Virus record (IMG/VR): IMGVR_UViG_3300025652_000059
Span: 1-64,000 of that record
Direction: 5' to 3' (one strand)
Source of the DNA: a virus
Length of the DNA: 64,000 nt
Shown here: piece by piece, positions 36,801-45,576 of the stretch
How positions within the stretch are numbered: position 1 is the stretch's first letter
Layout of the letters: each line of letters opens with the position of its first letter
Notes under the pieces: model-generated
The model's database searches: none
Told to the model about the DNA's origin: nothing
The model's input: only the letters and a program-made list of their open reading frames with translations
Translations under genes and position numbers: made by a program

Positions 36801-39415
36801 AATGAGTCTGCCAGTATTCCATTTTTAAATCTATTTGTAACAACACCGTTAACTACACTAGTTATGCTCATATCAATAGTCTCTTGTTCAAGAAGACTCA
36901 AAGATACTATTTCGGTTAATTCGTCCAATCTCTTATCGATAAATCCAATCTCTTCCATTGTATAGTTTTTAGAAGAAACATTATCAACATATATTCTATT
37001 TTCGCCAGAAACTTTTGTGGTATTACCTGGCGATGTTATTTGACCAACTGTGTACAGTCTACCAACTTTAGGCGCAGATGGATTTTCAGACTCTCCACCC
37101 TTAATAATACTAATATTTGAATACTCGTCTAACACCACTCTATCGATTCTAGACATATAGTATGTCTGATCTCCAGATATAGCAGTATTACTCATAACAG
37201 CTACGCCACGACTAAATGTATAATCCACAAATGTAGGAACTGCACTTGAGCCACCTGCATCTAGTGCCGGTGTGATAGTTGCATCTGCATATGGTCTGAA
37301 GTCATATGAGTTTAGCGGATTAAAGACTGTTCCATCTTTAGTGGTGTATGTGGTAACTAGAGACTTACTAGATACTGTATCGTAACTATTAGCAGTCAAG
37401 AATCCACTGTTTACTAAAGTAGTTCTATCGAGATATCGAAACTTAATTAGTAGTTCGTTATTAGAAAGGGTTTCTCCAGATCTCAAAGAGATAAAAGAAT
37501 GTCCATAGAAATCATCTTTTTGATTTTTATTCAATCTAAATTTATATGTTACGTCTGTACCCACTGTTCCCGAAGTAGAGTTAGTATTACCAAAGAAATC
37601 TGTAACGCTAATGAGTTCAATAACATTGGGTATGCCGAGACTGGCCATTGCATTACCACTGTTACCAAATGCATTAACAGTGCTGTGGGTTGCCTTCACA
37701 TAACCGACTTTCTCCGTCAGAGTATCTGCTGACAGGTTAGAGTCTACACGAGTGTAATATAGAACATCAGGATCATTCGCTGAGTTATCGAAATCCACAT
37801 TCACATTACTAGCATCAGGGGTTGCAGTAGTTACTGGAACAACAACATTATTTGCGCTCATCCCCATCACATCAGTTGATAGTGGGGCAGTATCACCAGT
37901 ACCAGATATAGTCAATTCGCCACCAGCGTTTACACTAACATTAGTCTCACGAATTCTTCTAACTACATTGATATTGGATATGCTTTGCATATCGGGTCGA
38001 CCTGCGTCAAATATCATAGATGCAGATTCAGGTTCATATAGTCTGCTTGCTGGCTCAGAAGAACCTGCAGGTGCGCTCAATACAGTATTACCTATTCTTA
38101 GTACAGGAGTGTTTTCAGAACCCGCATCTTTCTTAATACCAAAGACAAATATCTTACCTGGCAAAAGATTAGAGACTGAACATTTTCCTATTGCAGTCGT
38201 GCCACCTGTATCTGAATATAACGTGTACCGAGTACCGTCTACCTGAAAGTGATCAACAGTTGTCGTTGTACTAGCATTGTATGTGAAATATTGTCCGTAG
38301 TTAATACCAGTGTGCTGACTAGTTCTACTTTGAGTTAAAGTAACTGGATCTATTGCAAGTCTAGTTGGAGATACGTTTGTAACCTCTTTACCATACACAT
38401 AAGCTTTACCGGGGCTGACTACAGCGTAGGCAGTATTATTTTCTTCCTCTAGAGAAACCTCTAACCCGTTAACCACATAGTTACCAGACTCTTCGAATGT
38501 TCTTCTTGCGATCTCTTCACCGATTACGTTGAACTCAGTGTTATCCCTAATACGAACTGGATTACCATCGACATATCTGATGAGTGCGAAAAATTCTGTG
38601 GGCTCAGATGCGCTGTCATAAGATACTAGAGTTGGTACAAGCTGAAGTCTATCAGCGCCAGGTGCATTTACGTTATTGAATCCTGCCGCATTATCTTGAA
38701 GAGATGCGTCTGCATCGGAGTCGATAAGATTCTCATTTACAGAAAATCCTACTGATTTATTACCGGGCGTATTCGTATACTTCTCAACAATGATGAACTG
38801 ATTATCCACAAAAATGAAGTGCCCTTTCTGATAGATAACACCTTCTTCACATGATACTCCAAAAGAATTTCCTGTCTGATTAGCGACACTGGCAACAGTA
38901 ATACTAACCTGAAGACTATCGTCAGATTCTTTTCTAATTTCTAATACTTCACCTGCGATAAATTGCTTAACATCACCATCATTATCTTGACTTGTGTTTA
39001 GATACTTGATATAAAGAGTTTTTAGATCGGGATCTTGAGTTTGGAATCCATTATCGCCCTTTATGATCTCTGCTCTAAGTTGGGAAGTTTGACCGACTAA
39101 TACATAGGTAGTTTTTGTTCCATCATCAGAGACAATCTGATTATATAAAGATGGATTGGTAAAATCTACTTGATCATTTATTTTGACATAAAACAAGTCA
39201 TCACGAGCAGTCAAGTTAATACCGCTAATGATAGTTCCTTCTTTATATACATTAGATCCGAATCGTTCCACCTGTTTCTGTAGAATAGTTTGAAGCTGAG
39301 TTAACTCTCGTGCTTGGACAGCCTTACCTGGCTTGAACAAAACACGATTGAATTGTTTAGCTTCATTAAAGTCATCGTAATACGGATCTACGTTTAAATC
39401 TGTGTTAATACCCAT
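33875..39415 (-). CDS. DUF4815 giant virion structural protein
   Basis: The longest gene here, 1846 residues. The N-terminus (DLNVDPYYDDFNEAKQFNRVLFKPGKAVQARELTQLQTILQKQVERFGSNV in spirit, seen over residues 6-57) is the hallmark of the DUF4815 family of marine T4-like phages. The middle repeats beta-rich units. Residues about 1541-1592 (genome 34640-34795) carry a dispersed-module copy (GHTYTITNTG...WNTVGA...VGQVFKA). The C-terminus (WIQLTNDTPEVYSN, RDYRDFEYSLP, FQIKFVMRHATTSEL, YDYRAIAL) resembles a terminal beta domain. It is placed after gp8, where T4 has gp9 and gp10, so a wedge-to-fibre connector role is likely. Confidence 0.92.
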   Translation of the reverse strand: MGINTDLNVDPYYDDFNEAKQFNRVLFKPGKAVQARELTQLQTILQKQVERFGSNVYKEGTIISGINLTARDDLFYVKINDQVDFTNPSLYNQIVSDDGTKTTYVLVGQTSQLRAEIIKGDNGFQTQDPDLKTLYIKYLNTSQDNDGDVKQFIAGEVLEIRKESDDSLQVSITVASVANQTGNSFGVSCEEGVIYQKGHFIFVDNQFIIVEKYTNTPGNKSVGFSVNENLIDSDADASLQDNAAGFNNVNAPGADRLQLVPTLVSYDSASEPTEFFALIRYVDGNPVRIRDNTEFNVIGEEIARRTFEESGNYVVNGLEVSLEEENNTAYAVVSPGKAYVYGKEVTNVSPTRLAIDPVTLTQSRTSQHTGINYGQYFTYNASTTTTVDHFQVDGTRYTLYSDTGGTTAIGKCSVSNLLPGKIFVFGIKKDAGSENTPVLRIGNTVLSAPAGSSEPASRLYEPESASMIFDAGRPDMQSISNINVVRRIRETNVSVNAGGELTISGTGDTAPLSTDVMGMSANNVVVPVTTATPDASNVNVDFDNSANDPDVLYYTRVDSNLSADTLTEKVGYVKATHSTVNAFGNSGNAMASLGIPNVIELISVTDFFGNTNSTSGTVGTDVTYKFRLNKNQKDDFYGHSFISLRSGETLSNNELLIKFRYLDRTTLVNSGFLTANSYDTVSSKSLVTTYTTKDGTVFNPLNSYDFRPYADATITPALDAGGSSAVPTFVDYTFSRGVAVMSNTAISGDQTYYMSRIDRVVLDEYSNISIIKGGESENPSAPKVGRLYTVGQITSPGNTTKVSGENRIYVDNVSSKNYTMEEIGFIDKRLDELTEIVSLSLLEQETIDMSITSVVNGVVTNRFKNGILADSFNTLLNADIIDAEFLSSIDKSRKIIAPAVEQFPVDLKIDPASASNTRITFDDVVTLTDSGSNLPVIDQPYATAFRNCVSNFYDFRGQVAIDPPFSSGYDVINNPAINLEIDIAGPMLDLVDNLQEIMPLTREDVISEVRTGTNRPRRRVIMGEFEQTVANTSLTSSISSATQQVGNFITDINMKPYLRRQRVKVAVTGLRPNTEHHFFFDGKSVDQYVAPGRVGTFRSEETNRFLGRGRQINVKRVYDIGDTVAPFNRKSGVGQKVKSNSQGILFAVFYIPERTFFVGENNLEIVDVDTYSSIDSASTSYGKATYRGYNFAVNKSEMNVTTRTVDFDTNVNITKREVQRQVGDPLAQTFRIKSTSTSEANVIHVSDIDLFFKKKSATVGATVQIREVENGYPTKKVLPFASRHLDSADIAVSDDGTAVTKFQFTNPIKLNANTEYAIVVLPDGNSPDYLIYTCKVGDTSLSRGTSPYRVAVTNDWGDGVLFTSTNDSAWKSYQDEDVKFVINRFDYNASVGTIDLVPNDIENLTLREGAGNFNVSELAYVKKDNLQFQGSISGDSFETLTIADTSLPFTSGDFIYIESNATSTVNFVAEVISSTTNLSNTVITLDRSIFQEVAAVTANVCVVGEVSHFNNKHPNSIQLKGSSARSSNYIDDSATVENGSFVPGHTYTITNTGNMGTTNWNTVGASGEPYVGQVFKALVVGTESGSGSARPNMQVLRGTESGATAFVTSVNNQKISFIQPQVFSHNSINTSSDLDLFRNNTKVKSIGNNENVYTLDTPLTIASKSRIVADNNESTDMKIRVNMNNNGKKTDTPLLDQALSELVAYKYIIDESAALTSKFISKQVILRDGLDAVGLRVLLSAYRPAGTVIETYARFTYPEDVSNMSDWIQLTNDTPEVYSNLANTRDYRDFEYSLPSEVNEYSAFQIKFVMRHATTSELSASPDLKNIDPDINLFPHLYDYRAIALT

Positions 39416-39433
39416 GGGCTATATTCTCTTTCC

Positions 39434-41449
39434 TTAAAAGTCAAATGTGAACTTTACTTTTTCTCTTGTGGTTGACGATCTGGTTATCGGCGCAAAATCG
39501 ATAAAGTGTAGTAAGTCTCCTGTGTACGGAGTATAAGCACCATAAACAATATCACTAAAGTTATTTATGCTTATCGCAGTGGCGTTTTCTGCGGTTGCAG
39601 TAATTTTTATACGGATGTTACCCTTCTGAAGTCTACTTCTAAAATCTCCGTAATAGTCCACCAAATATATTTTAGTGACACCGGACTCAAACGAACTCTC
39701 GTGTATTTTAGCAGTTACAATCTCTTGCTTTTTATCACGAGAAAGAGTATCTACTGCCACTGTAGCTACGCCAGTTTTAGTCGCAGATAGTGAAGACACG
39801 CCCGAGGATGCCACAAACGATGTTCCTGCAATTGCAGTAGCATCAGTAAGTTCTGTAGTCGATATTGCGTTCCAATCAGAAGTAGTCATATTACCCAAGT
39901 CAGATATCACATACGATTCACCTATAGTCAGATCTGTAGCATTAACGAACTCTATATATTGCTCAATATAGTAATCAGGTATTGCGACTGCGGTGTAATC
40001 ACCGGCCTTGCTGATCACGACTCTATTGTCAAAACTTTCGGGGATTGCCCCATTAGTAAACTGCGGATTTTTAACTAATCCCATTTGCGTATATGTGTTG
40101 CTATCTGGGACATCATCAGAATCTCCAGAAAAGTTTGTAACAATAGAGAGTCTACTCATCCCTAACTCATTTATTGGATTAGACCCATGTCCACCTTTAG
40201 TTGAAACTACAGCACGAAGACTGGTAGTTCCTGTAGAACTTAAACTCTTTGGGGTTATTAGTTTCGCTGATGCGAACTTATAGCTACTCCCTCTAGTCTC
40301 AAACGCAACACGCTTCAGTGTACCAAACTGATCGATAACTCCATATGCTTTTGCTCTAACACCGTTATAGTCTGGAGAACTAATTTCAATCTTGGGGACT
40401 AGTTGACCAGAGCCTGAAATTGCATCAGTAGTTTCTAGCAATAATGTTATTGTACTCTCAGTCGTATTTGTGGTTGATCCAATCACATCATATAACTTTC
40501 CAGATGTTGACCCGTCAGCAGATCTGAAGTACATATACTTGTATGAGTCTGAATCATTATATAGTGATCTACCAGTCAAGTCCTTTGGCTTTACCTTTAG
40601 ATTTGTGACTCCCGATCCTGCTGAAGTCTGAGATATAGATTCAACGTCAGACGAGTTAGCCACGCTAGTTGCAGTACCAAACAAGTATTGATTGAATAAG
40701 TTGACCGGAGTATCTTCGATAATTACTTGCGATATAGTTTCCTTTGCGTTACTAATTACTTGTGCATCTCCATACACACCATCAGATACTATTGGTAGAG
40801 GTAGACTATCAGTCGTCTTGTATATGTTAGCATCAGAAGAGGGCACTGTGAACATATAGTGCCAGATGTACTTGTCTCCAGTTTCAACTGACTGATAATT
40901 AGCAGTAAACTGAGATAGAGTTGTCTGAGGGTTAATTGTAGACGGCCCACCATTGTTATTTTCAATACACTTGAATACTAGATAGTCGGAATCGGAATTA
41001 AGAACAGTGACGATTTGGTTGCTACCTTCAAATGGTTCAGTATCGTCATATGCATCATAGACAGTACCTGTTTGCCAGTTGTTTTCGTAGAACATATATC
41101 TTGCTGTGGAGTCTCCCACTTTCGAACCAAATATAACCTTTCGTTGGAAATCCCTTTTATTATTCTGCGTATTCTTTATACTACCAGACTCATCCTGTCC
41201 AGAAGGCAATGCCTTCGATGCCATAATATAATAACTAGATTCTGGTCTTAGTCTGTCAAGTTGATCATCAACCAAAGCACGAATTGCAATATTATCCTCC
41301 GCAGTCAACGATATTGATGACGACTGAGTATCATAGACTGCTAACTCGGACATGAAGTTATCACCCAGAGTTTTATTTTGATTTTTAAATGACTTAAACA
41401 ACTCGTTAGTTGTCTCGACTTTAAAATTTTCTGTAATTATCTTTGCCAT
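39434..41449 (-). CDS. 8: Baseplate wedge protein gp8 with inserted module
   Basis: A 671-residue protein (T4 gp8 has 334). Matching blocks are SNQIVTVLNSDSDYLVFKCIEN (T4 DIVVCNSA...WLVYRCLD), GDKYIWHYMFTVPSSDANIYKTTDSLPLP (T4 GDGYVWEYLFEIPPD), and the C-terminal VKFTFDF (T4 INILFTF). Gene order gp6-gp7-gp8 supports it. The extra length includes a dispersed-module copy at genome 39761-39931 (GESYVISDLG...WNAIST) and further beta insertions. gp8 dimers bridge gp6, gp7 and gp10 in the T4 wedge. Confidence 0.9.
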   Translation of the reverse strand: MAKIITENFKVETTNELFKSFKNQNKTLGDNFMSELAVYDTQSSSISLTAEDNIAIRALVDDQLDRLRPESSYYIMASKALPSGQDESGSIKNTQNNKRDFQRKVIFGSKVGDSTARYMFYENNWQTGTVYDAYDDTEPFEGSNQIVTVLNSDSDYLVFKCIENNNGGPSTINPQTTLSQFTANYQSVETGDKYIWHYMFTVPSSDANIYKTTDSLPLPIVSDGVYGDAQVISNAKETISQVIIEDTPVNLFNQYLFGTATSVANSSDVESISQTSAGSGVTNLKVKPKDLTGRSLYNDSDSYKYMYFRSADGSTSGKLYDVIGSTTNTTESTITLLLETTDAISGSGQLVPKIEISSPDYNGVRAKAYGVIDQFGTLKRVAFETRGSSYKFASAKLITPKSLSSTGTTSLRAVVSTKGGHGSNPINELGMSRLSIVTNFSGDSDDVPDSNTYTQMGLVKNPQFTNGAIPESFDNRVVISKAGDYTAVAIPDYYIEQYIEFVNATDLTIGESYVISDLGNMTTSDWNAISTTELTDATAIAGTSFVASSGVSSLSATKTGVATVAVDTLSRDKKQEIVTAKIHESSFESGVTKIYLVDYYGDFRSRLQKGNIRIKITATAENATAISINNFSDIVYGAYTPYTGDLLHFIDFAPITRSSTTREKVKFTFDF

Positions 41450-41467
41450 TATTGGGTTCCGTATTCG

Positions 41468-42304
41468 TTATGACGATCTTTGTTCTTTTGTGCTTCTACC
41501 TACTATATATGGATATGCAGGAGAAGTAAATGTTCCGTCCGAGAATGTCAAGAAGTATGCGTATGTTCCGTTTGTGTAATCTGGGGTAACACAATATCTT
41601 CCATTATATTCATCTAAATTTCCTGAAGATGTATACTCATAATCTTCACAGAACTTACCTTGAGGGATTATATCATATCCGTTAAGTCTAGATGCTAGTG
41701 GTGTTGGTCTAACAGTATAACTAGACTCCATCCTGATCACAGCAGATGCATTATCTGTCGGTGAAGCGTATCCCATTGGGCCGTATATTGGGTATCCATC
41801 AAATGCATATCCTAAGATTCTAGAGTGTCCATCTGGATGCTCAGTACCATTAGTATAATATGTACTAGATCCTGTGAATGATGAATTACTTTGAAGTCCA
41901 TTTGTATAGAACCCACCACTTCTGTATCTATACTCTCCACCAGTCTCTGGCTTTCCACCACAGAGATCTTGATAAAATTCTGTTTGATTCTCTATGATAT
42001 TCCAGTGATATCCAGGTGGTGCCGCCTGTCCAGAAACTGGTAAAACCGAATTCGGTGCCATTGGTGAGTATATAACAACACCCGTTGTCGTTATACCTAT
42101 CGGCAAATCCTTATCGACAATCTGAGGATTGGAAGTATTACTTCCGCCTCTATATTTAATAGTGAAGTCGTTACTCTGATCTGCAATATTCGATGAGTCT
42201 TGGAATGTTCTAGCACTACCATCATTCTTTGGAACATTTGTTCCGTTATGCCCAGCCTTCGCAGGAAACGGATCGCCGTCTGATTGTATTCTTAATGTAG
42301 CCAT
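41468..42304 (-). CDS. YHYH-domain protein
   Basis: A 278-residue protein with the YHYH family signature: SRILGYAFDGYPIYGPMGYASP (seen from about residue 162), then YEYTSSGNLDEYNGRYCVTPDYTNGTYAYFLT. YHYH proteins are bacterial secreted proteins of unknown function, and relatives occur in marine T4-like phages next to wedge genes. The gene overlaps gp7 by one base and precedes gp8, so it is part of the wedge operon and probably a virion component. No signal peptide is present. Confidence 0.85.
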   Translation of the reverse strand: MATLRIQSDGDPFPAKAGHNGTNVPKNDGSARTFQDSSNIADQSNDFTIKYRGGSNTSNPQIVDKDLPIGITTTGVVIYSPMAPNSVLPVSGQAAPPGYHWNIIENQTEFYQDLCGGKPETGGEYRYRSGGFYTNGLQSNSSFTGSSTYYTNGTEHPDGHSRILGYAFDGYPIYGPMGYASPTDNASAVIRMESSYTVRPTPLASRLNGYDIIPQGKFCEDYEYTSSGNLDEYNGRYCVTPDYTNGTYAYFLTFSDGTFTSPAYPYIVGRSTKEQRSS

Positions 42305-45300
42305 TACGAAACTCCTGTTTCAGTTGCAATATCTGCAACTAGATTCTGTGTAACTACGTTGTCAGAACGGAATGTTACAATAAGCCCGTTTGTTGAATAT
42401 AGTGGATCTGTCGCAGCCGCATTGTAAGTTATAGTAGGAATAGTTATGTCCAATGCCGAATTCCCAACAACATGAAGCGTTACACTCCTGTACTCATTGG
42501 GCGCAGTGCCCTGTATCGACCCGACTGTCTTAACTTGATATGTTGTATTCGGTGCTGTAAAGTTGGACGGATTATTGGCGACATCTGTTCCTCCACCAGT
42601 CATCTGTACGAAGTCTCCAACTTGAGGTACATAATCAAAAGTTGTAAAAACTCCGATTGTATTATTTGAAAAGATTAATGTGCTTGGAGCATAATTGACG
42701 CCCGAAGCATTAACGCCTGGATATGTAACTGAGTTTTGGGTTACATATTCAAAGTCACTCACACCATTAGTCGCTATGAAATTTTGAGACTCTATATTAT
42801 AGTACACGAATTCTGCATCCAGTGTTGTATCAATTACGTTATCACTATTTATCAGTGGAGTAGAGAATAGTTTTGTACCCGCAACACCAACAACATCGCT
42901 GATAAGTCCTGTGTATTTTTTGGGATCAATGATAGAGGATATATCATATGAATATTCTTGATAGTAATTATTGTCATGAATCTTCTTAGACTCTTCGCTC
43001 AAGAAAGATGTTTTAGATTTCCATCTACCTGCTGTCTTTCCCTGACCCAATGTTCTAATTGTTGCGTCAGCAATCTTTTTACCATAGCTAGGACTATCGA
43101 CTTCTTCATTAAAGATTTCGACAGCCTCACCATCCGTATATCTATATCCTGTCTTAGTTATAGCTACAGTATCTATCTGTCCAGTTTGATATGATGCCAC
43201 TCCCTGAACCTTACCATTATTTCCCATAACACTAGATGTCAGGTCTTCTCTTAAACCACTAAATGATTTGAGTACGCCTCCAACCAAAACTTTAGTTAAT
43301 AGTACATCATCGTCATCTCTGCTTTCATCGAACTGATAGAAAGACATAGGTCTAAAGTAGAAATCTGATCCAACTCTTTTTAAGAATTTTGCCTTTGATT
43401 CATATGCTATAGTGCCACCAGAAACGTAGTCGAATGAAGTCTCACTATCCTGATAACCAATAGCACCATTAGTCGATGTTGCGGCCAAGTTTTCTATCTC
43501 AGCTTCAGAAAGGTTACCTGTTAGGCCAACTTCAATATCTGGAATAGTTCTATTCTGAATTATAGTATCTCCAACACTAAGGTTAAAGTCTACAACATCA
43601 AAGTTTAAAATAAAGTCATGTTTCTGAAACTTCGAGATTAAGTCAAATTCTATATTAGCGAAAACATCGTTCTGATAGTTAGAACCAGCATTCGACACAT
43701 TTAACGTATCTAATGAGCCTATAGTAATTGTTATTGGTGAGAACGCATCAGCTATGCTTGTGTTTAGATTTTCTGCATTAGGGCCTGTCATACCATAGTC
43801 ATCGTTCGATGGAATACCATCAGCATCTAACACGACATTTGTAAAATCACCAATCTGATCCGTAATCAATGTGACAGTTTCTTTGTTTCTCACATTACCA
43901 ATATCAAATTGCGCTGTGTCATTAGGAGTTCCCAAACCAACAATGTCGACCGTATTACTAGAGTCGTGATTAACCTCAACAGTAAATGACGGATTCTGTA
44001 GTGCTGTGGGAAAAGCAACTCCTGTCGCTAAAGAGCCTTGGAGATTATCAGCATTGGGAGTCGGTTGAGTCGTCACGGCAGTAAGGGGTGTATAGAAATC
44101 AAGTAGAGTAAGAGCCCTAAGCCATCTCTTTGCTTGCAGTTTTACAGCGTCTGATGCCTCTGGAGTTGCTCCTCCAAAAGCATCATATTTGAAAAGGGCT
44201 GGTGTTCCATATACTGAATATGTTAAGCCGCTTGTGTCGCCATCTGTCTCTTGTAGCTGATTGATATTAGCAATAAATTGTACGTCAATACTATCGACAG
44301 CACCGTTGTCGTCAATATCTATAGCAGAATTAGTCTCGCCCGCTACAGGAAACGGAGCATTCAGCACAGATGCCCAGTTCTCATATGGAGCATATACAGT
44401 AGGATCTGTAAATGCGCTTGCACCACCAAACGCCGCAATAGAAGATATTATTTGAGTAAGAAGTCCAGTGGCTGTTGCACCATTTGGTGCTTGAGTACTC
44501 CATAGTGTGTTATAGTCATCTATGTTTGAACTCTCGACAAATAGTAGAGGATGATTATATTGTATAACTTTTGCATGACCATTCATTACATAAGGAACTG
44601 CATCAGCATCTCCACTTCCAGTGTAAGTCAATGGAGAGGCATTAGCACTAATAATATCGCCTGGCTTTAGTTGTAACGTGTTAGCATTATTGACAATAAG
44701 AACTTGATTACTAATCCCTATCTTATTGCTTACAGATATACTACTAGCAGGATCAATGTAACCAAACCCGTCATCAAGAATCCGAAAGTCTATAGATCCA
44801 GTCTCTTGCTGTGATGTGGTTAATACACGAGCAGTGCCGTCAATACCAGTAAGTGCTGATCGAAGACTAACAGCGTCACCAACTTTCTGATTCGCTATTC
44901 TGTTTAGTGGGTTAATATTAACTTCACTCACTGATCCAGATATTAATTTACCTACGTTAGTCTCACCATCAGCAGAGAATACGATTATGCCATCATCAGC
45001 AGAGAATGTTCCAGTTATGTTTGATAGATATATGATAGGAGATAGTGCGCCCGAGAAGTTAACAAAGATTACTTCATCAACGAATGCGCCTGCTTGAGAT
45101 AGATCTCCTTTTATTCTATCACCCTTATTAATAGGATAGTCATCTACTTGGAATACAGTACGCATTTCAAGATAAGCGTCTCCTCCCCAAATAGAATCCG
45201 AAGGCCGCAAAATAGAAGTACTAGGATAGAAGACTTCAATGTCTTGATCAAAGAATATCTTGAACAGCAACTCAAGTGATTCCTGAGTACCCTTTCGTGT

Positions 45301-45573
45301 GTACATATCCTTAATATGCTTGAGTACATATCGAACATCGATAGCGGCATCTAATGGTAAATCAGCAAGATACTTCTTCTTAAAGAATACTATAAAGGAA
45401 CTAAGAGTACTATCAATATCACGAAGTTTAGGAACGTCACGATCCATCTTTTCGTCAAGATGCTCATAGTACGCCTCTACAAAGGATATGAGAAAGTCAC
45501 CATTTTCCTTATAGACATCTGGAAATTGATCAGCTATCTCTGCATAGATACTACTTCTCAGGTTCAAAGCCAT
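42304..45573 (-). CDS. 7: Baseplate wedge protein gp7-like
   Basis: A 1089-residue protein. Its first 130 residues (FPDVYKENGDFLISFVEAYYEHLDEK, FIVFFKKKYLADLP, YTRKGTQESLELLFKIFFDQDIEVFYPS) match the C-terminal domain of T4 gp7 (FCEAYIQYLSDGY..., YSTKGIEASYKFLFKVLYNEEVEIE). The T4 N-terminal part is missing and different beta-rich domains follow, so it is gp7-like rather than full-length homologous. A dockerin/EF-hand-like loop (DIDDNGAVDSID) lies near genome 44280-44320. gp7 joins gp53, gp6 and gp8 in the wedge, and the order fits. Confidence 0.88.
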   Translation of the reverse strand: MALNLRSSIYAEIADQFPDVYKENGDFLISFVEAYYEHLDEKMDRDVPKLRDIDSTLSSFIVFFKKKYLADLPLDAAIDVRYVLKHIKDMYTRKGTQESLELLFKIFFDQDIEVFYPSTSILRPSDSIWGGDAYLEMRTVFQVDDYPINKGDRIKGDLSQAGAFVDEVIFVNFSGALSPIIYLSNITGTFSADDGIIVFSADGETNVGKLISGSVSEVNINPLNRIANQKVGDAVSLRSALTGIDGTARVLTTSQQETGSIDFRILDDGFGYIDPASSISVSNKIGISNQVLIVNNANTLQLKPGDIISANASPLTYTGSGDADAVPYVMNGHAKVIQYNHPLLFVESSNIDDYNTLWSTQAPNGATATGLLTQIISSIAAFGGASAFTDPTVYAPYENWASVLNAPFPVAGETNSAIDIDDNGAVDSIDVQFIANINQLQETDGDTSGLTYSVYGTPALFKYDAFGGATPEASDAVKLQAKRWLRALTLLDFYTPLTAVTTQPTPNADNLQGSLATGVAFPTALQNPSFTVEVNHDSSNTVDIVGLGTPNDTAQFDIGNVRNKETVTLITDQIGDFTNVVLDADGIPSNDDYGMTGPNAENLNTSIADAFSPITITIGSLDTLNVSNAGSNYQNDVFANIEFDLISKFQKHDFILNFDVVDFNLSVGDTIIQNRTIPDIEVGLTGNLSEAEIENLAATSTNGAIGYQDSETSFDYVSGGTIAYESKAKFLKRVGSDFYFRPMSFYQFDESRDDDDVLLTKVLVGGVLKSFSGLREDLTSSVMGNNGKVQGVASYQTGQIDTVAITKTGYRYTDGEAVEIFNEEVDSPSYGKKIADATIRTLGQGKTAGRWKSKTSFLSEESKKIHDNNYYQEYSYDISSIIDPKKYTGLISDVVGVAGTKLFSTPLINSDNVIDTTLDAEFVYYNIESQNFIATNGVSDFEYVTQNSVTYPGVNASGVNYAPSTLIFSNNTIGVFTTFDYVPQVGDFVQMTGGGTDVANNPSNFTAPNTTYQVKTVGSIQGTAPNEYRSVTLHVVGNSALDITIPTITYNAAATDPLYSTNGLIVTFRSDNVVTQNLVADIATETGVS

Positions 45574-45576
45574 GAA

